Assembly: GCF_003031405.1 (NCBI RefSeq)
Contig: NZ_CP020469.1
Span: forward strand, 3,286,001 to 3,350,000
Origin: Halomonas sp. 'Soap Lake #6'
Lineage (GTDB): Bacteria; Pseudomonadota; Gammaproteobacteria; Pseudomonadales; Halomonadaceae
Reading direction: 5' to 3'
DNA: 64,000 nucleotides
Under the pieces are notes generated by a model. It was not told the origin of the DNA. It ran no database searches and worked only from the letters and a program-made list of their open reading frames with translations. Numbering within the stretch: position 1 is the stretch's first letter; every line of letters starts with the position of its first letter. The position numbers and the translations under genes were made by a program. Below are positions 45,370 through 53,452 of this stretch, piece after piece.

Positions 45370-46296
45370 ATGGAACAAAACAGTAAGCGCCACCACTACC
45401 AAGCCTGGCTGTTAGCCGCACGCCCCCGTACGCTGCCGCTGGCGTGTGCCTCTATTCTATTGGGCACTGGTCTAGCAGCGAGTGTGGACGCTTTTAACCC
45501 TGCGGTGCTGTCGCTTGCCCTGATGACCGCCATTGCGCTCCAGGTGCTTTCTAATCTGGCGAACGACTATGGTGATGCTGCGTCGGGAGCTGATGACGAG
45601 CAACGCATAGGTCCTGCTAGAGCCGTCGCTTCTGGTTTACTTAGCCCCGAAGCGATGCGTAAAGGAATGGTCATAGCAGCCATTGCCGCCGCGCTATGCG
45701 GGCTTCTATTACTGTTTGCCGCCTTTGGAACCCAGTGGGGGCAGATCGCCACTTTCCTGCTGCTAGGCGCTGCCTCATTACTGGCCGCAGTGACCTATAC
45801 CGTCGGCCTGGGCGGCACACCATATGGCTATCGTGGGCTAGGTGATATTGCGGTCTTTGTATTTTTCGGGCTGCTCGGCGTATTAGGCACCTACTACCTC
45901 CACGTACAGCAGCTTAGCTGGCTGCCATTGCTACCCGCCGCCGCATGCGGGCTGTTAGCCACCGCCGTGCTCAATGTAAATAACGTGCGCGATATCGAAA
46001 GCGATGCACGCAATGGCAAGGTCACTCTGGCGGTGCGACTAGGCCGCGCCAGGGCGATTAAGTACCACTGGGCATTGCTGGGGTTGGCACTGCTGCTCAC
46101 CTTGGTCTACCTGGTTGCACTACCAGTACCACTGCTGGGATGGAGCTGCCTGTTAGTGGCCAAGCCGCTAACGGATGCCGCCAGAACATTACGCCATACC
46201 CATGATGGCGAAACCCTGACGGGCATGCTTAAGAAAACAGCCATCTCGACGCTGCTTTACAGCGTACTGCTCTCCATTGGCTTAGCGCTGTTTTAA
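45370..46296 (+). CDS. menA: 1,4-Dihydroxy-2-naphthoate octaprenyltransferase
   Basis: 308 residues of the UbiA superfamily with 8-9 membrane helices. The first Asp-rich motif is in LSNLANDYGDAASGADD and the second in NVNNVRDIESDARNGK, both as in E. coli MenA. It prenylates and decarboxylates DHNA to demethylmenaquinone. ATG 45370 (MEQNSKRHHYQAWLLAARPRT) matches known N-termini; the frame is open to 45307. It is divergent from doxX-menFDH. Confidence 0.94.
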   Translation: MEQNSKRHHYQAWLLAARPRTLPLACASILLGTGLAASVDAFNPAVLSLALMTAIALQVLSNLANDYGDAASGADDEQRIGPARAVASGLLSPEAMRKGMVIAAIAAALCGLLLLFAAFGTQWGQIATFLLLGAASLLAAVTYTVGLGGTPYGYRGLGDIAVFVFFGLLGVLGTYYLHVQQLSWLPLLPAAACGLLATAVLNVNNVRDIESDARNGKVTLAVRLGRARAIKYHWALLGLALLLTLVYLVALPVPLLGWSCLLVAKPLTDAARTLRHTHDGETLTGMLKKTAISTLLYSVLLSIGLALF

Positions 46297-46306
46297 GCTT
46301 TTTACC

Positions 46307-46338
46307 AAGCTTAGTTCTTACCCAGCTTAGTTCTTACC
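46307..46338. repeat. 16-bp tandem duplication after menA
   Basis: AAGCTTAGTTCTTACC (46307-46322) is followed by CAGCTTAGTTCTTACC (46323-46338), one base different, just downstream of the menA stop. Confidence 0.85.
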
Positions 46339-46378
46339 AATTTAAGTAAGCGCTTAAAGCAGGACAACCGCCCATCTC

Positions 46379-46417
46379 AAAACAGGCCCGCACTCGAGCA
46401 GTGCGAGGGCGGGCCTG
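46379..46417 (-). terminator. Intrinsic terminator after the DUF4399 gene
   Basis: On the minus strand CAGGCCCGC and GCGGGCCTG bracket a further partly paired core (46417 to 46383) and are followed by TTTTG, nine bases downstream of the DUF4399 stop. Confidence 0.75.
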
Positions 46418-46425
46418 AGTACTCT

Positions 46426-46839
46426 TTATTCAACCACGTTAACGGTAATGGTACTCGACCAGTCAGGGCCATAGGAAAGATGTGCGCCGTCGGCAAACTG
46501 TAGTGTCAGCGTGTATTCACCAGGAGGGAGGCTGAGCTCGTAACTGGTCTGCCCACCACCGAAGTGGATATGCGTATCGTCTGTGGGCACAACCTCGCCT
46601 TCAGTAATCGGCCCAGCATCAATGAGCAAGTGATGGTGGCCTGTGCCTTCCTTCATGGTGCCTGCCGGCTCAATGTCCATGCCAGTGACGGCCATTTCCA
46701 CCTGGATCGGACTCGATACCTCAGCGCCATCCTCTGGCGTCACAAAACTGACGCCCTCCCCGGCAATGGCCGGTATCGCCAACATCGCCAGCCCTAGAGC
46801 AATCAACCAGCGACCCGTTCCTTGCTTCACTGTCTTCAT
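46426..46839 (-). CDS. Secreted DUF4399 protein
   Basis: 137 residues. A cleavable signal peptide (WLIALGLAMLAIPAIAG) precedes a DUF4399 domain with the conserved His-rich GTGHHHLLIDAGP and DDTHIHFGGGQT and the closing PPGEYTLTLQFADGAHLSYGP. The fold is presumably an immunoglobulin-like periplasmic domain; the conserved histidines suggest a metal site. Function unknown. It is monocistronic with its own terminator and a repeat-rich upstream region. Confidence 0.9.
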   Translation of the reverse strand: MKTVKQGTGRWLIALGLAMLAIPAIAGEGVSFVTPEDGAEVSSPIQVEMAVTGMDIEPAGTMKEGTGHHHLLIDAGPITEGEVVPTDDTHIHFGGGQTSYELSLPPGEYTLTLQFADGAHLSYGPDWSSTITVNVVE

Positions 46840-46903
46840 TTCGGTACCTCATCAGGGTTCATAATCAGCAGTTCTAATTTCTTTTCGCCTGTTACACTTA
46901 ATC

Positions 46904-46942
46904 CTTGTTCTTTATACTTGCTCCTTATATCTGTTCTTTATA
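46904..46942. repeat. Degenerate 13-bp tandem repeat, three units
   Basis: CTTGTTCTTTATA, CTTGCTCCTTATA and TCTGTTCTTTATA lie head to tail (46904, 46917, 46930) in the 269-bp region between the DUF4399 gene and the next gene. Nothing else recognisable is seen in that region. Confidence 0.85.
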
Positions 46943-47108
46943 ATAGTAGCCTCTTATTAGCTTAGCTGTTTAAAAGCGAATTGCTAATACAGGCCAAAGA
47001 GTTAATGGTCGTCCGTGCGACTCCCTTGGCACTATTTTTAGCAACTTGCCTTCTTTACTTTAGCAATATGCTTTGGCGACACACCTTCCATATCAAGGAT
47101 GATGAATT

Positions 47109-48704
47109 ATGACCGCAGCCATTTCTGCGCCCTTCTCTTTCACTGAATTTAAGCAGAGTCTCTCAACGGCAAACAAGCGCAAGCTGCTGCGTTGGGCCAA
47201 TTGTGAACTTCATGTTGTTTTTTATCGCAACTCATCGGGCCAGGAACTGCCAGGGTTACTACAGGTAGGTTCTCAGCAGTGCTACGTCGCGTCCAGCAGT
47301 CAAGACGCTCTACAGAAGGCGATGAGCAACGTAAAACTTGAAGACGGCAGCGAAATAGTAATCAAGACGCTATCTCTTGCCGAGCTGGCTCGCAATGCCC
47401 ATCTTTACAACTTGAGCATACAGCTCATCGACAAGGAAGATGGTCTTACGATTGGGAGAGCCTTAATACAGCTATTCGGCATAACAGCGATCCTGAAAGA
47501 TAATGAGGGCAACGAAGTCATATACGAGGCCGATGCCTTCTTTTTCGAACCTGAGGGTGACGCTGAAACCTTACCCTACGGTGCTGTTCAGCACTGGCGT
47601 GATATCGAACTCGAGTACACTTCTGCCCGCGAACCAAGCGGAATTAAGGCGTTATACGTATTTGATGACCAACTAGGTTGGAACAACCCTCACTTTCCTG
47701 AACTACCCGACAATGCGAAGGCACTAAGCGAGCTATCCTCCAGCGCTAAGGCCTTTTTCGAGCATATAAGGGTGCCGCCGCTAATGAGCTGGGACGAAGA
47801 GTCTGCGTCGACAATCGTCCCCGAACCTCCCTATGAGAACAGCCTGCTGGCAGCAAACAACCTCAGCGCCTTCAACGTACTACGTGCCATGGTCGATCAA
47901 GACATTGTGCCTACTGTCGACGATATCACTCTGACGATAAAAAAAGATATCAAGCATGAGAACGAACCCGCTGACAGTCCCGAGCGCTGGGAAATTAGAG
48001 TCAGCTTCACCACGCCCATGGGGTTTAATGCTGTCTTCAGTCCAGACTGGGTCGAAGCTTCTCTATGCAAAGCCAATACGGAACTACCCGATACCACAGG
48101 TACCCACCTCGCCAGCGAGAAACTACGCGAGCGTATTGTCAATCATCTTGCCTGGAACTTCTTTCAGCATGGTCGCAGCTTCGCAAAGACACTCTTTAGT
48201 ACAGACCTCCAAGGGTTACTACCTGGCTTCATTATCAATAGTTATGGGCCTTTTCAACCGGACTACGCGGATGAACGGTTTCCCTGCCTAGCACGCTTTC
48301 AGTGCGGCGAACACGGAGTTCCAGTGCTTTTACTGGGGCAAAATGAAGGCAACTACGTCTGCATGCCGCTGGCGTTCGAAGAGATCCCTGAAGCGGATGT
48401 CTCTGCGCTGGTCCCTCGTCGCAGCGAACTGATCAGTATGGAGTCAAAGAGCATGTTGCTTTCAGCACGCTATGATAGGTTGGCGATCCCCGCTTCTCTG
48501 GTCGACTTTCCTGACCATTGGTATCAGGGGATAAGAGTCAGTAATCGATATCTCAAATCCAAGTTCATCTTCGGCATGCGCTTCAATACCCTGATGACCG
48601 AAATGGAAAACGAAAGCGCTACCACCGCAAACTCCTCGCTCAAGTGGATCGTAGTGGGCTGTGCGGTGGCACTTATTGGCGTGATCTTGGTGATGAACTT
48701 GTAA
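47109..48704 (+). CDS. Unrecognised tail-anchored protein
   Basis: 531 residues that I cannot assign to a family. There is no signal peptide; the body is soluble and acidic, with many aromatic beta-type segments (for example LLRWANCELHVVFYRN, SKFIFGMRFNTLM). One hydrophobic segment lies at the extreme C-terminus (LKWIVVGCAVALIGVILVMNL), so it should be anchored in the inner membrane with the body in the cytoplasm. AAGGA lies nine bases before the ATG. It is monocistronic and followed by a hairpin. Its codon use looks a little more AT-rich than its neighbours, so recent acquisition is possible. Confidence 0.75.
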   Translation: MTAAISAPFSFTEFKQSLSTANKRKLLRWANCELHVVFYRNSSGQELPGLLQVGSQQCYVASSSQDALQKAMSNVKLEDGSEIVIKTLSLAELARNAHLYNLSIQLIDKEDGLTIGRALIQLFGITAILKDNEGNEVIYEADAFFFEPEGDAETLPYGAVQHWRDIELEYTSAREPSGIKALYVFDDQLGWNNPHFPELPDNAKALSELSSSAKAFFEHIRVPPLMSWDEESASTIVPEPPYENSLLAANNLSAFNVLRAMVDQDIVPTVDDITLTIKKDIKHENEPADSPERWEIRVSFTTPMGFNAVFSPDWVEASLCKANTELPDTTGTHLASEKLRERIVNHLAWNFFQHGRSFAKTLFSTDLQGLLPGFIINSYGPFQPDYADERFPCLARFQCGEHGVPVLLLGQNEGNYVCMPLAFEEIPEADVSALVPRRSELISMESKSMLLSARYDRLAIPASLVDFPDHWYQGIRVSNRYLKSKFIFGMRFNTLMTEMENESATTANSSLKWIVVGCAVALIGVILVMNL

Positions 48705-48712
48705 CCCCATAT

Positions 48713-48742
48713 CGCTTGGCAGCACTTGCTTGTTGCCAAGCG
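48713..48742. terminator. Hairpin after the tail-anchored protein gene
   Basis: CGCTTGGCA (48713-48721) and TGCCAAGCG (48734-48742) form a perfect 9-bp stem between convergent genes; no T-run, so termination is uncertain. Confidence 0.45.
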
Positions 48743-48761
48743 CTGACATAGTGCCTACGGC

Positions 48762-49064
48762 TTACAGCACCACCTCATAGCCTTCAAACTTGGGTGGGCC
48801 AAGGTAAATACCTTCGGGTGATTTGGCATTAGCGTGGGCTTTGCGGAACGCGTCTGACTTGGTCCAGGCGCGGAAGGCTTCTTCAGACTCCCACACGCTG
48901 TGGGAAATAAACACGGTGTGATCTTCCTGGCTTTCACCTTGCAGCATTTGAAACTGCTTAAAGCCTGGCACTTCATCCAGGTGGGAGTCTCGGTTGCGCC
49001 ACACTGCTAAAAAATCCTCTTCGCGACCTGGGGCAATCCGAAAACGGTTCATGGCGATGTACAT
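48762..49064 (-). CDS. Antibiotic biosynthesis monooxygenase (ABM) domain protein, HmoA/IsdG-like
   Basis: 100 residues, a single ferredoxin-like ABM domain. MYIAMNRFRIAPGREEDFLAVWRNRD, the F-Q-x-LQGES segment and HSVWESEEAFRAWTKSDAF are typical of putative haem-degrading monooxygenases. ATG 49064 is seven bases after AGGAG; the ATG three bases upstream is possible. Haem degradation is a family suggestion, not shown by sequence. It lies downstream of moaA, with a 140-bp gap. Confidence 0.85.
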   Translation of the reverse strand: MYIAMNRFRIAPGREEDFLAVWRNRDSHLDEVPGFKQFQMLQGESQEDHTVFISHSVWESEEAFRAWTKSDAFRKAHANAKSPEGIYLGPPKFEGYEVVL

Positions 49065-49203
49065 CATTACTCTCCTGTTTTGGTAGCAGTGCCACATTAA
49101 CGTTTTACTCTACCAGGGTATACTCACGCCAGGACAGTCTCTCTCTTTATGGATGACCTATTTCAGCTTAATGGTTAACGTTTTCCCACCTGAATAGTTC
49201 GCC

Positions 49204-50193
49204 CTACCCTCCTGTCATGTTCATAAAGCGCACTACCTGCACATCACCGTCGGTCGTAAAATGGTGGCGGGCAGGTTTTTGCTGCATGGCGGCTACGATC
49301 GTGGCCTTAAGCCGTAACATATCCCCAGGGTGGGCACGCATTACCGCCCGTAAGTCGACCGAATGCTCATTACCTAAACAAAGCAGCAGTCGCCCCTCAG
49401 CTGTCACCCTTACTCGGTTACAGGCTTCGCAGAAATTATGGCTATGGGGAGAAATAAAACCGATCCGCGACTGGCTGTCTGCCATACGGTAATAACGGGA
49501 TGGTCCTAAGGTGGTCTCGGTGGTAGGCAAGAGTTGATAATCTTGCTCTATGGTCTCACGCACCCGATCAGTGGAAAGAAAGGTTTCACCACGATTGTGC
49601 TCGCTAATCACGCCTAGCGGCATTTCCTCGATAAAACTGATATCCACTCCCTCATCCCGAGCAAAGTTCACCAGGTCGAGAATTTCATCGTCATTACGCC
49701 CCTTGAGCAATACAGCATTGAGCTTGATCGACTCAAAGCCAACGCAGCGTGCTGCGCGAATACCCGCGATGACTTGGTCAAGATCACCGGACCGGGTTAA
49801 TGCTTTAAAGCGCTCTGGCTTGAGCGAGTCGAGGCTGATATTGAGTCGATCCAACCCGCCTCGGCGCAAAGCGTCGGCATGTTTGACCAGCCCTGAGCCG
49901 TTGGTGGTCATAGCCAACTCGCGCAGGCCTTCTAATTCACCGAGTTTTTCAACTAGCGTTAGTATGCCCTTGCGTACCAGTGGCTCCCCCCCTGTTAGAC
50001 GAATTTTCTCCACCCCCAGCTCGACGAACGCTTGCGAGAGCGTGGCCAACTCCTCCAAGGTAAGCAACTTGGCTCGGGGCAAGAATGTCATCTCCTCAGC
50101 CATGCAATAAACACAGCGGAAGTCACAACGATCCGTCACCGATAGGCGCAGATAACGTACCGTGCGGCCAAACCCATCGACTAACGCGTTCAT
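49204..50193 (-). CDS. moaA: GTP 3',8-cyclase (molybdenum cofactor step 1)
   Basis: 329 residues, radical SAM. The SAM cluster CxxxCxxC is in [11 protein letters not shown] (about residues 23-30), GGEPLVRKG follows, and the C-terminal cluster cysteines are in [11 protein letters not shown] and LLLCLG. It ends in the catalytic Gly-Gly tail (NMTGG). Its start overlaps the stop of the DGC-domain gene (ATGA). It is last in the moaB-moeA-DGC-moaA series behind the nitrate reductase operon, supplying molybdopterin for NarG. Confidence 0.96.
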   Translation of the reverse strand: MNALVDGFGRTVRYLRLSVTDRCDFRCVYCMAEEMTFLPRAKLLTLEELATLSQAFVELGVEKIRLTGGEPLVRKGILTLVEKLGELEGLRELAMTTNGSGLVKHADALRRGGLDRLNISLDSLKPERFKALTRSGDLDQVIAGIRAARCVGFESIKLNAVLLKGRNDDEILDLVNFARDEGVDISFIEEMPLGVISEHNRGETFLSTDRVRETIEQDYQLLPTTETTLGPSRYYRMADSQSRIGFISPHSHNFCEACNRVRVTAEGRLLLCLGNEHSVDLRAVMRAHPGDMLRLKATIVAAMQQKPARHHFTTDGDVQVVRFMNMTGG

Positions 50194-50597
50194 TTTGTAG
50201 GCTCCTCTACGTGGGCATTGCCATTAACAGGTAGCCGAGCAATAAGTGCCTGTACCTCAGAGGTAACGTCTTTGATGGTTTGTTCATCATAAAATTGGCC
50301 TCGCCTTTTGCGTAGCCCGCTTTCGTAGAGTTTTACATGCTCTGTGGGAATCACACCCGCGTTGGAGAGGCAGTGGCTAGCACAGTGCATCTGACACCCA
50401 TCGATAGCCACGATGGGCCGCCCACTGCGAGCTATACGTACCAAACCTGGCACCCCACCGCCCACCCCAGCAATACAGGACATTTCCGCCTCCCCTGCAT
50501 GATCAAGGCGCAGAGCGACACTATTGGCAAGCTGCGCAACATCAGAGCAGCCGGAGCAGGCATATACCAATGTGCGTGGTTTGTGGTGTGAAGACAT
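50190..50597 (-). CDS. DGC-domain putative zinc-binding protein
   Basis: 135 residues. Cys-rich motifs [15 protein letters not shown] near the N-terminus and [17 protein letters not shown] in the middle fit the DGC domain (named for its Asp-Gly-Cys), a putative zinc-binding family of unknown function. GGAGAGGGT precedes ATG 50597. It sits between moeA and moaA and overlaps moaA by ATGA, so it is probably expressed with molybdenum cofactor genes; a metal- or sulfur-handling role is inferred from that. Confidence 0.85.
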   Translation of the reverse strand: MSSHHKPRTLVYACSGCSDVAQLANSVALRLDHAGEAEMSCIAGVGGGVPGLVRIARSGRPIVAIDGCQMHCASHCLSNAGVIPTEHVKLYESGLRKRRGQFYDEQTIKDVTSEVQALIARLPVNGNAHVEEPTK

Positions 50598-50643
50598 ACC
50601 CTCTCCTATAAGAAGCAACAGCGGCCGCAGTGAATTGAAAAAC

Positions 50644-51906
50644 TCAAGCAGCGAACTGACTAACGGGGTAGTAGTGGTAAGTTCTCCCTTCGGCTACATC
50701 TGTTTCGGAATTAATCATTAAATAACCATCGGCTTGGCTAGCCGCGCTAAGCATATGCGAGCCTTGCCCGCCCGCTAACTGCGCCACCGGAAGCTCTTTT
50801 GTCCAATCCAGCATCACCCTTAACAGCTCGCAACGCCCCCTGGGGCCGCGCTGAGAAAAGCCTGCTTTAACGGGATAACACTGCAACGAGGCGACGCTTC
50901 TGCCTTGCATGGCATGAATAAACGGCAGCGTCAGTAATTGCCAACCCACCAGGGAAGCAACAGGGTTACCAGGCAGAGCGATTAACGGCGTAGCTGAAGA
51001 GGACACAGCGCCTAGATAGCCAAACGCAAAGGGCTTCCCAGGCTTCATGGCAACACCATGGAAATGTAGCCCGCCGCGCTCTTCTATCACCGGACGAACG
51101 TGATCCTCCTCGCCTACCGAAACGCCTCCGGTACACACCACCACATCCGCAACGGCCTGTGCGTGTTCAAAGACCTGATGCAGTGACTGCGGCGAATCCG
51201 CAATGACACCCAGATCCACCACCTCGCACTGCGCTTGTGCAAGCAGGACGTTAAGCATGGCGCGATTGCAGTCGTAGACCTGGCCCGGTAATCGCACAGC
51301 ACCGGGGGCAATTAGCTCATCGCCGGTTGAGAGTAGCGCCACTCGCAGGCGCGGCTTAACAGTTACGGTACTTATTCCATGGCTGACCAGCAGCGCAATC
51401 GATGCCGCGTTAAGGTATTCACCTGCCGCCAGAAGTAGCTCGCCCGTGCGGGTCTCCTCACCCTGACGACGAACATTAGCCCCTACTGTTAGACTTCCTT
51501 CGATATGTATATGGCCGCGCGGATCAAGAGTGACACGCTCCTGGGGCACCACAAGATCGGCACCCATGGGTATCGGTGCGCCGGTAAAAATACGTGCGCA
51601 GCCGCCTTGGGGTAGCAGCATCACCCCTGCCCCAGCGGGGACTCGCTGGAGAATAGGTAAGCCTTCGCCCTGGGGAAGTGCCTGATAATCGGCAAAGCAC
51701 AGTGCATAGCCATCCATGGCGCTATTATCCACCCCCGGCATATCAACAGGGGCTGTCACTGTTTTTGCCAATACTCGTCCCGCCGCCTGCTCAAGGGTGA
51801 TCTTTTCTACGGTATTAATCGGCTTGGCTGCTTCGATAAGCCATTGGCGTGCATCAAACAGATCTAACAAGCCAGGTGTTACTATCTCTGCGCAGTGACA
51901 GTTCAT
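50644..51906 (-). CDS. moeA: Molybdopterin molybdenumtransferase
   Basis: 420 residues with MoeA domain order: an N-terminal region with DMPGVDNSAMDGYAL, GAPIPMGADLVVPQE, then the MPT-binding domain with LLSTGDELIAPG, VVCTGGVSVGEEDHV, KPGKPFAFGYLG and LPGNPVAS, and a C-terminal beta barrel. It inserts molybdate into adenylylated molybdopterin. ATG 51906 overlaps the moaB stop (ATGA) with GGAG just upstream. Confidence 0.95.
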   Translation of the reverse strand: MNCHCAEIVTPGLLDLFDARQWLIEAAKPINTVEKITLEQAAGRVLAKTVTAPVDMPGVDNSAMDGYALCFADYQALPQGEGLPILQRVPAGAGVMLLPQGGCARIFTGAPIPMGADLVVPQERVTLDPRGHIHIEGSLTVGANVRRQGEETRTGELLLAAGEYLNAASIALLVSHGISTVTVKPRLRVALLSTGDELIAPGAVRLPGQVYDCNRAMLNVLLAQAQCEVVDLGVIADSPQSLHQVFEHAQAVADVVVCTGGVSVGEEDHVRPVIEERGGLHFHGVAMKPGKPFAFGYLGAVSSSATPLIALPGNPVASLVGWQLLTLPFIHAMQGRSVASLQCYPVKAGFSQRGPRGRCELLRVMLDWTKELPVAQLAGGQGSHMLSAASQADGYLMINSETDVAEGRTYHYYPVSQFAA

Positions 51907-52481
51907 AAACACTCCACATCATGAGTAGAGGTCACCGTGTCACGTCCACTGCACGAGATCTCTGCGGGCAGTACCATGGCGGCAAAGTTGCAAGGCCGAG
52001 TGCGGGAATCCAGTTGCAGCGAGATGATCTTATCCCACGCCATGGCACACGCTTTAGGCGAGCCGGGCATGGCAAAGATCAGTGTTTGATTGGCGACCCC
52101 CGCGACTGCTCGAGACTGAATGGTCGCCGTTCCGATGGTCTGTAGGGACAAATGCCGGAACAGCTCCCCATACCCCTCAACCGCTTTGTCGAACAGTGGC
52201 GTCAGTGCCTCTGGGGTGGTATCTCGGGGGGTAAAGCCGGTGCCGCCATTAACCAGGATCGCCTGGATGTCGGGGCACGCAATCCACTCCGAGACCACGG
52301 CGCGAACCTGATAGATATCATCGGGAACGATGCGCCTTTGCACCAGGATATGGCCGCTTTGGCTCAGGTGCTTAACCAGCAGGTCACCGCTGCCATCTTC
52401 ATCCAAACCACGCGTATCTGAAACCGTTAGCACCGCGATGCTAAGCGGGATAAAAAGAGCATCTACAGGCACATGGGACAT
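51903..52481 (-). CDS. moaB: Molybdenum cofactor biosynthesis protein B (MPT adenylyltransferase type)
   Basis: 192 residues. LTVSDTRGLDEDGSGDLL, VNGGTGFTPRDTTPEAL and AMPGSPKACAMAWD are MoaB/MogA signatures, and the sequence is closer to MoaB. The ATG at 52481 has GGAGAGG upstream. It precedes moeA, whose start overlaps its stop. The C-terminal ~25 residues (RPCNFAAMVLPAEISCSG) extend past the usual end. Confidence 0.94.
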   Translation of the reverse strand: MSHVPVDALFIPLSIAVLTVSDTRGLDEDGSGDLLVKHLSQSGHILVQRRIVPDDIYQVRAVVSEWIACPDIQAILVNGGTGFTPRDTTPEALTPLFDKAVEGYGELFRHLSLQTIGTATIQSRAVAGVANQTLIFAMPGSPKACAMAWDKIISLQLDSRTRPCNFAAMVLPAEISCSGRDTVTSTHDVECL

Positions 52482-52514
52482 CAAACCTCTCCTATTCGCT
52501 TTTCTATTTCATCA

Positions 52515-52553
52515 AGCTATTGCATCGATCTATTGCATCGAGCTATTGCATCA
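52515..52553. repeat. 13-bp tandem repeat, three units, across the ppiC stop codon
   Basis: AGCTATTGCATCG, ATCTATTGCATCG and AGCTATTGCATCA start at 52515, 52528 and 52541. The third unit includes the last codons and stop of ppiC, so the intergenic copies look like duplications of the gene end. Confidence 0.9.
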
Positions 52554-53364
52554 AACTGCCACCAGCATCGTCGTCCAGGACAATGCCCTCGACGCCTATG
52601 TCGCTTTCTAGCGCCAGCAAATAGTGACGCAACGCACGTCGAGTAGCCTGCTCCCGCAGGCTATGGCGTACCCGGTCGAAAACTTGCTCGAAAGGTAATG
52701 CCCGTCCTTCGCGACGTTCTTCAATACTCACTACGTGCCAACCATAGCGAGACGCTAAAGGACGCTCGTATAAACCTTCGGGCAGGTGCTGCAAAGCGCG
52801 GTCAAGCTCTGGAACAGTCTGCCCCGGCACTAACCACCCCAAATCACCATCCATCTCTTTGGAAGGACACGCGGAGTGGTGCTGAGCAAATTCAGCAAAC
52901 CGTTCAGGTATTTGATTGAGCTTTTCGAGTAGCTTTTCGCCAAGCTGGTACGCTTCATCGCGACCTGGAGAGTCATCCGGGGCCGCCGCGAGCAGGATAT
53001 GCCGAACACGTAGCTGGGTCGGTTCGCTGAAGCGTTCACGGTGGGTGTCGAAAAAGCGCTGGCAATCGGTCGCCCCCGGTTCGGGCACCTCAAGCTCCAT
53101 CTCCAACAAGGCAGCAATCGCCGCATCCTCTTGCGCTTCGGTGGCTTCCTGCGCCGACAGTAGGCCCAGGACGTTAGCCCGCTGGCGCAGTAGCTCCCTG
53201 ACCACTAGTGCGCGGGCCGCCTGGAGCTGGGCCTCCCCCGCCGTTTCGGCGGGGTGGTACTGCATCTCTAACGCAATCGTTTCTTCATCAATACTGGTAT
53301 CGCCGACACGTACCGGAGGCGGCACAACGCCCCCAGGTAGTTGTTCAATATCAATCATCTGCAT
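52543..53364 (-). CDS. PpiC/parvulin-type peptidyl-prolyl isomerase, nar-operon type (NifM-like)
   Basis: 273 residues. An N-terminal helical region precedes a parvulin domain at about 120-215 with LRVRHILLAAAPDD, DLGWLVPGQTVPELDRALQ and YGWHVVSIEERREG. No signal peptide, so it should act in the cytoplasm. GAGGT lies seven bases before the ATG. A PpiC-type gene directly after narI is also known in Pseudomonas aeruginosa (narGHJI-ppi-moaA1), supporting a role in folding or maturation of the nitrate reductase. Confidence 0.9.
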   Translation of the reverse strand: MQMIDIEQLPGGVVPPPVRVGDTSIDEETIALEMQYHPAETAGEAQLQAARALVVRELLRQRANVLGLLSAQEATEAQEDAAIAALLEMELEVPEPGATDCQRFFDTHRERFSEPTQLRVRHILLAAAPDDSPGRDEAYQLGEKLLEKLNQIPERFAEFAQHHSACPSKEMDGDLGWLVPGQTVPELDRALQHLPEGLYERPLASRYGWHVVSIEERREGRALPFEQVFDRVRHSLREQATRRALRHYLLALESDIGVEGIVLDDDAGGSLMQ

Positions 53365-53381
53365 GGCATGTACCTCTACAC

Positions 53382-53426
53382 AAATCTAGGCTACATAAAT
53401 CTAGGCTACATAAATCTAGGCTACAT
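53382..53426. repeat. Exact 15-bp tandem repeat, three units
   Basis: AAATCTAGGCTACAT occurs three times without change (53382, 53397, 53412), with the start of a fourth copy, in the gap between narI and ppiC. Confidence 0.95.
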
Positions 53427-53452
53427 AAACCTAAGCGCGGGGAGAGCTGCAC

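Noticed and set aside
53382..53426. CRISPR-like array
   Set aside because: The repeats are contiguous 15-mers with no spacers and no cas genes nearby; they are a simple tandem duplication.
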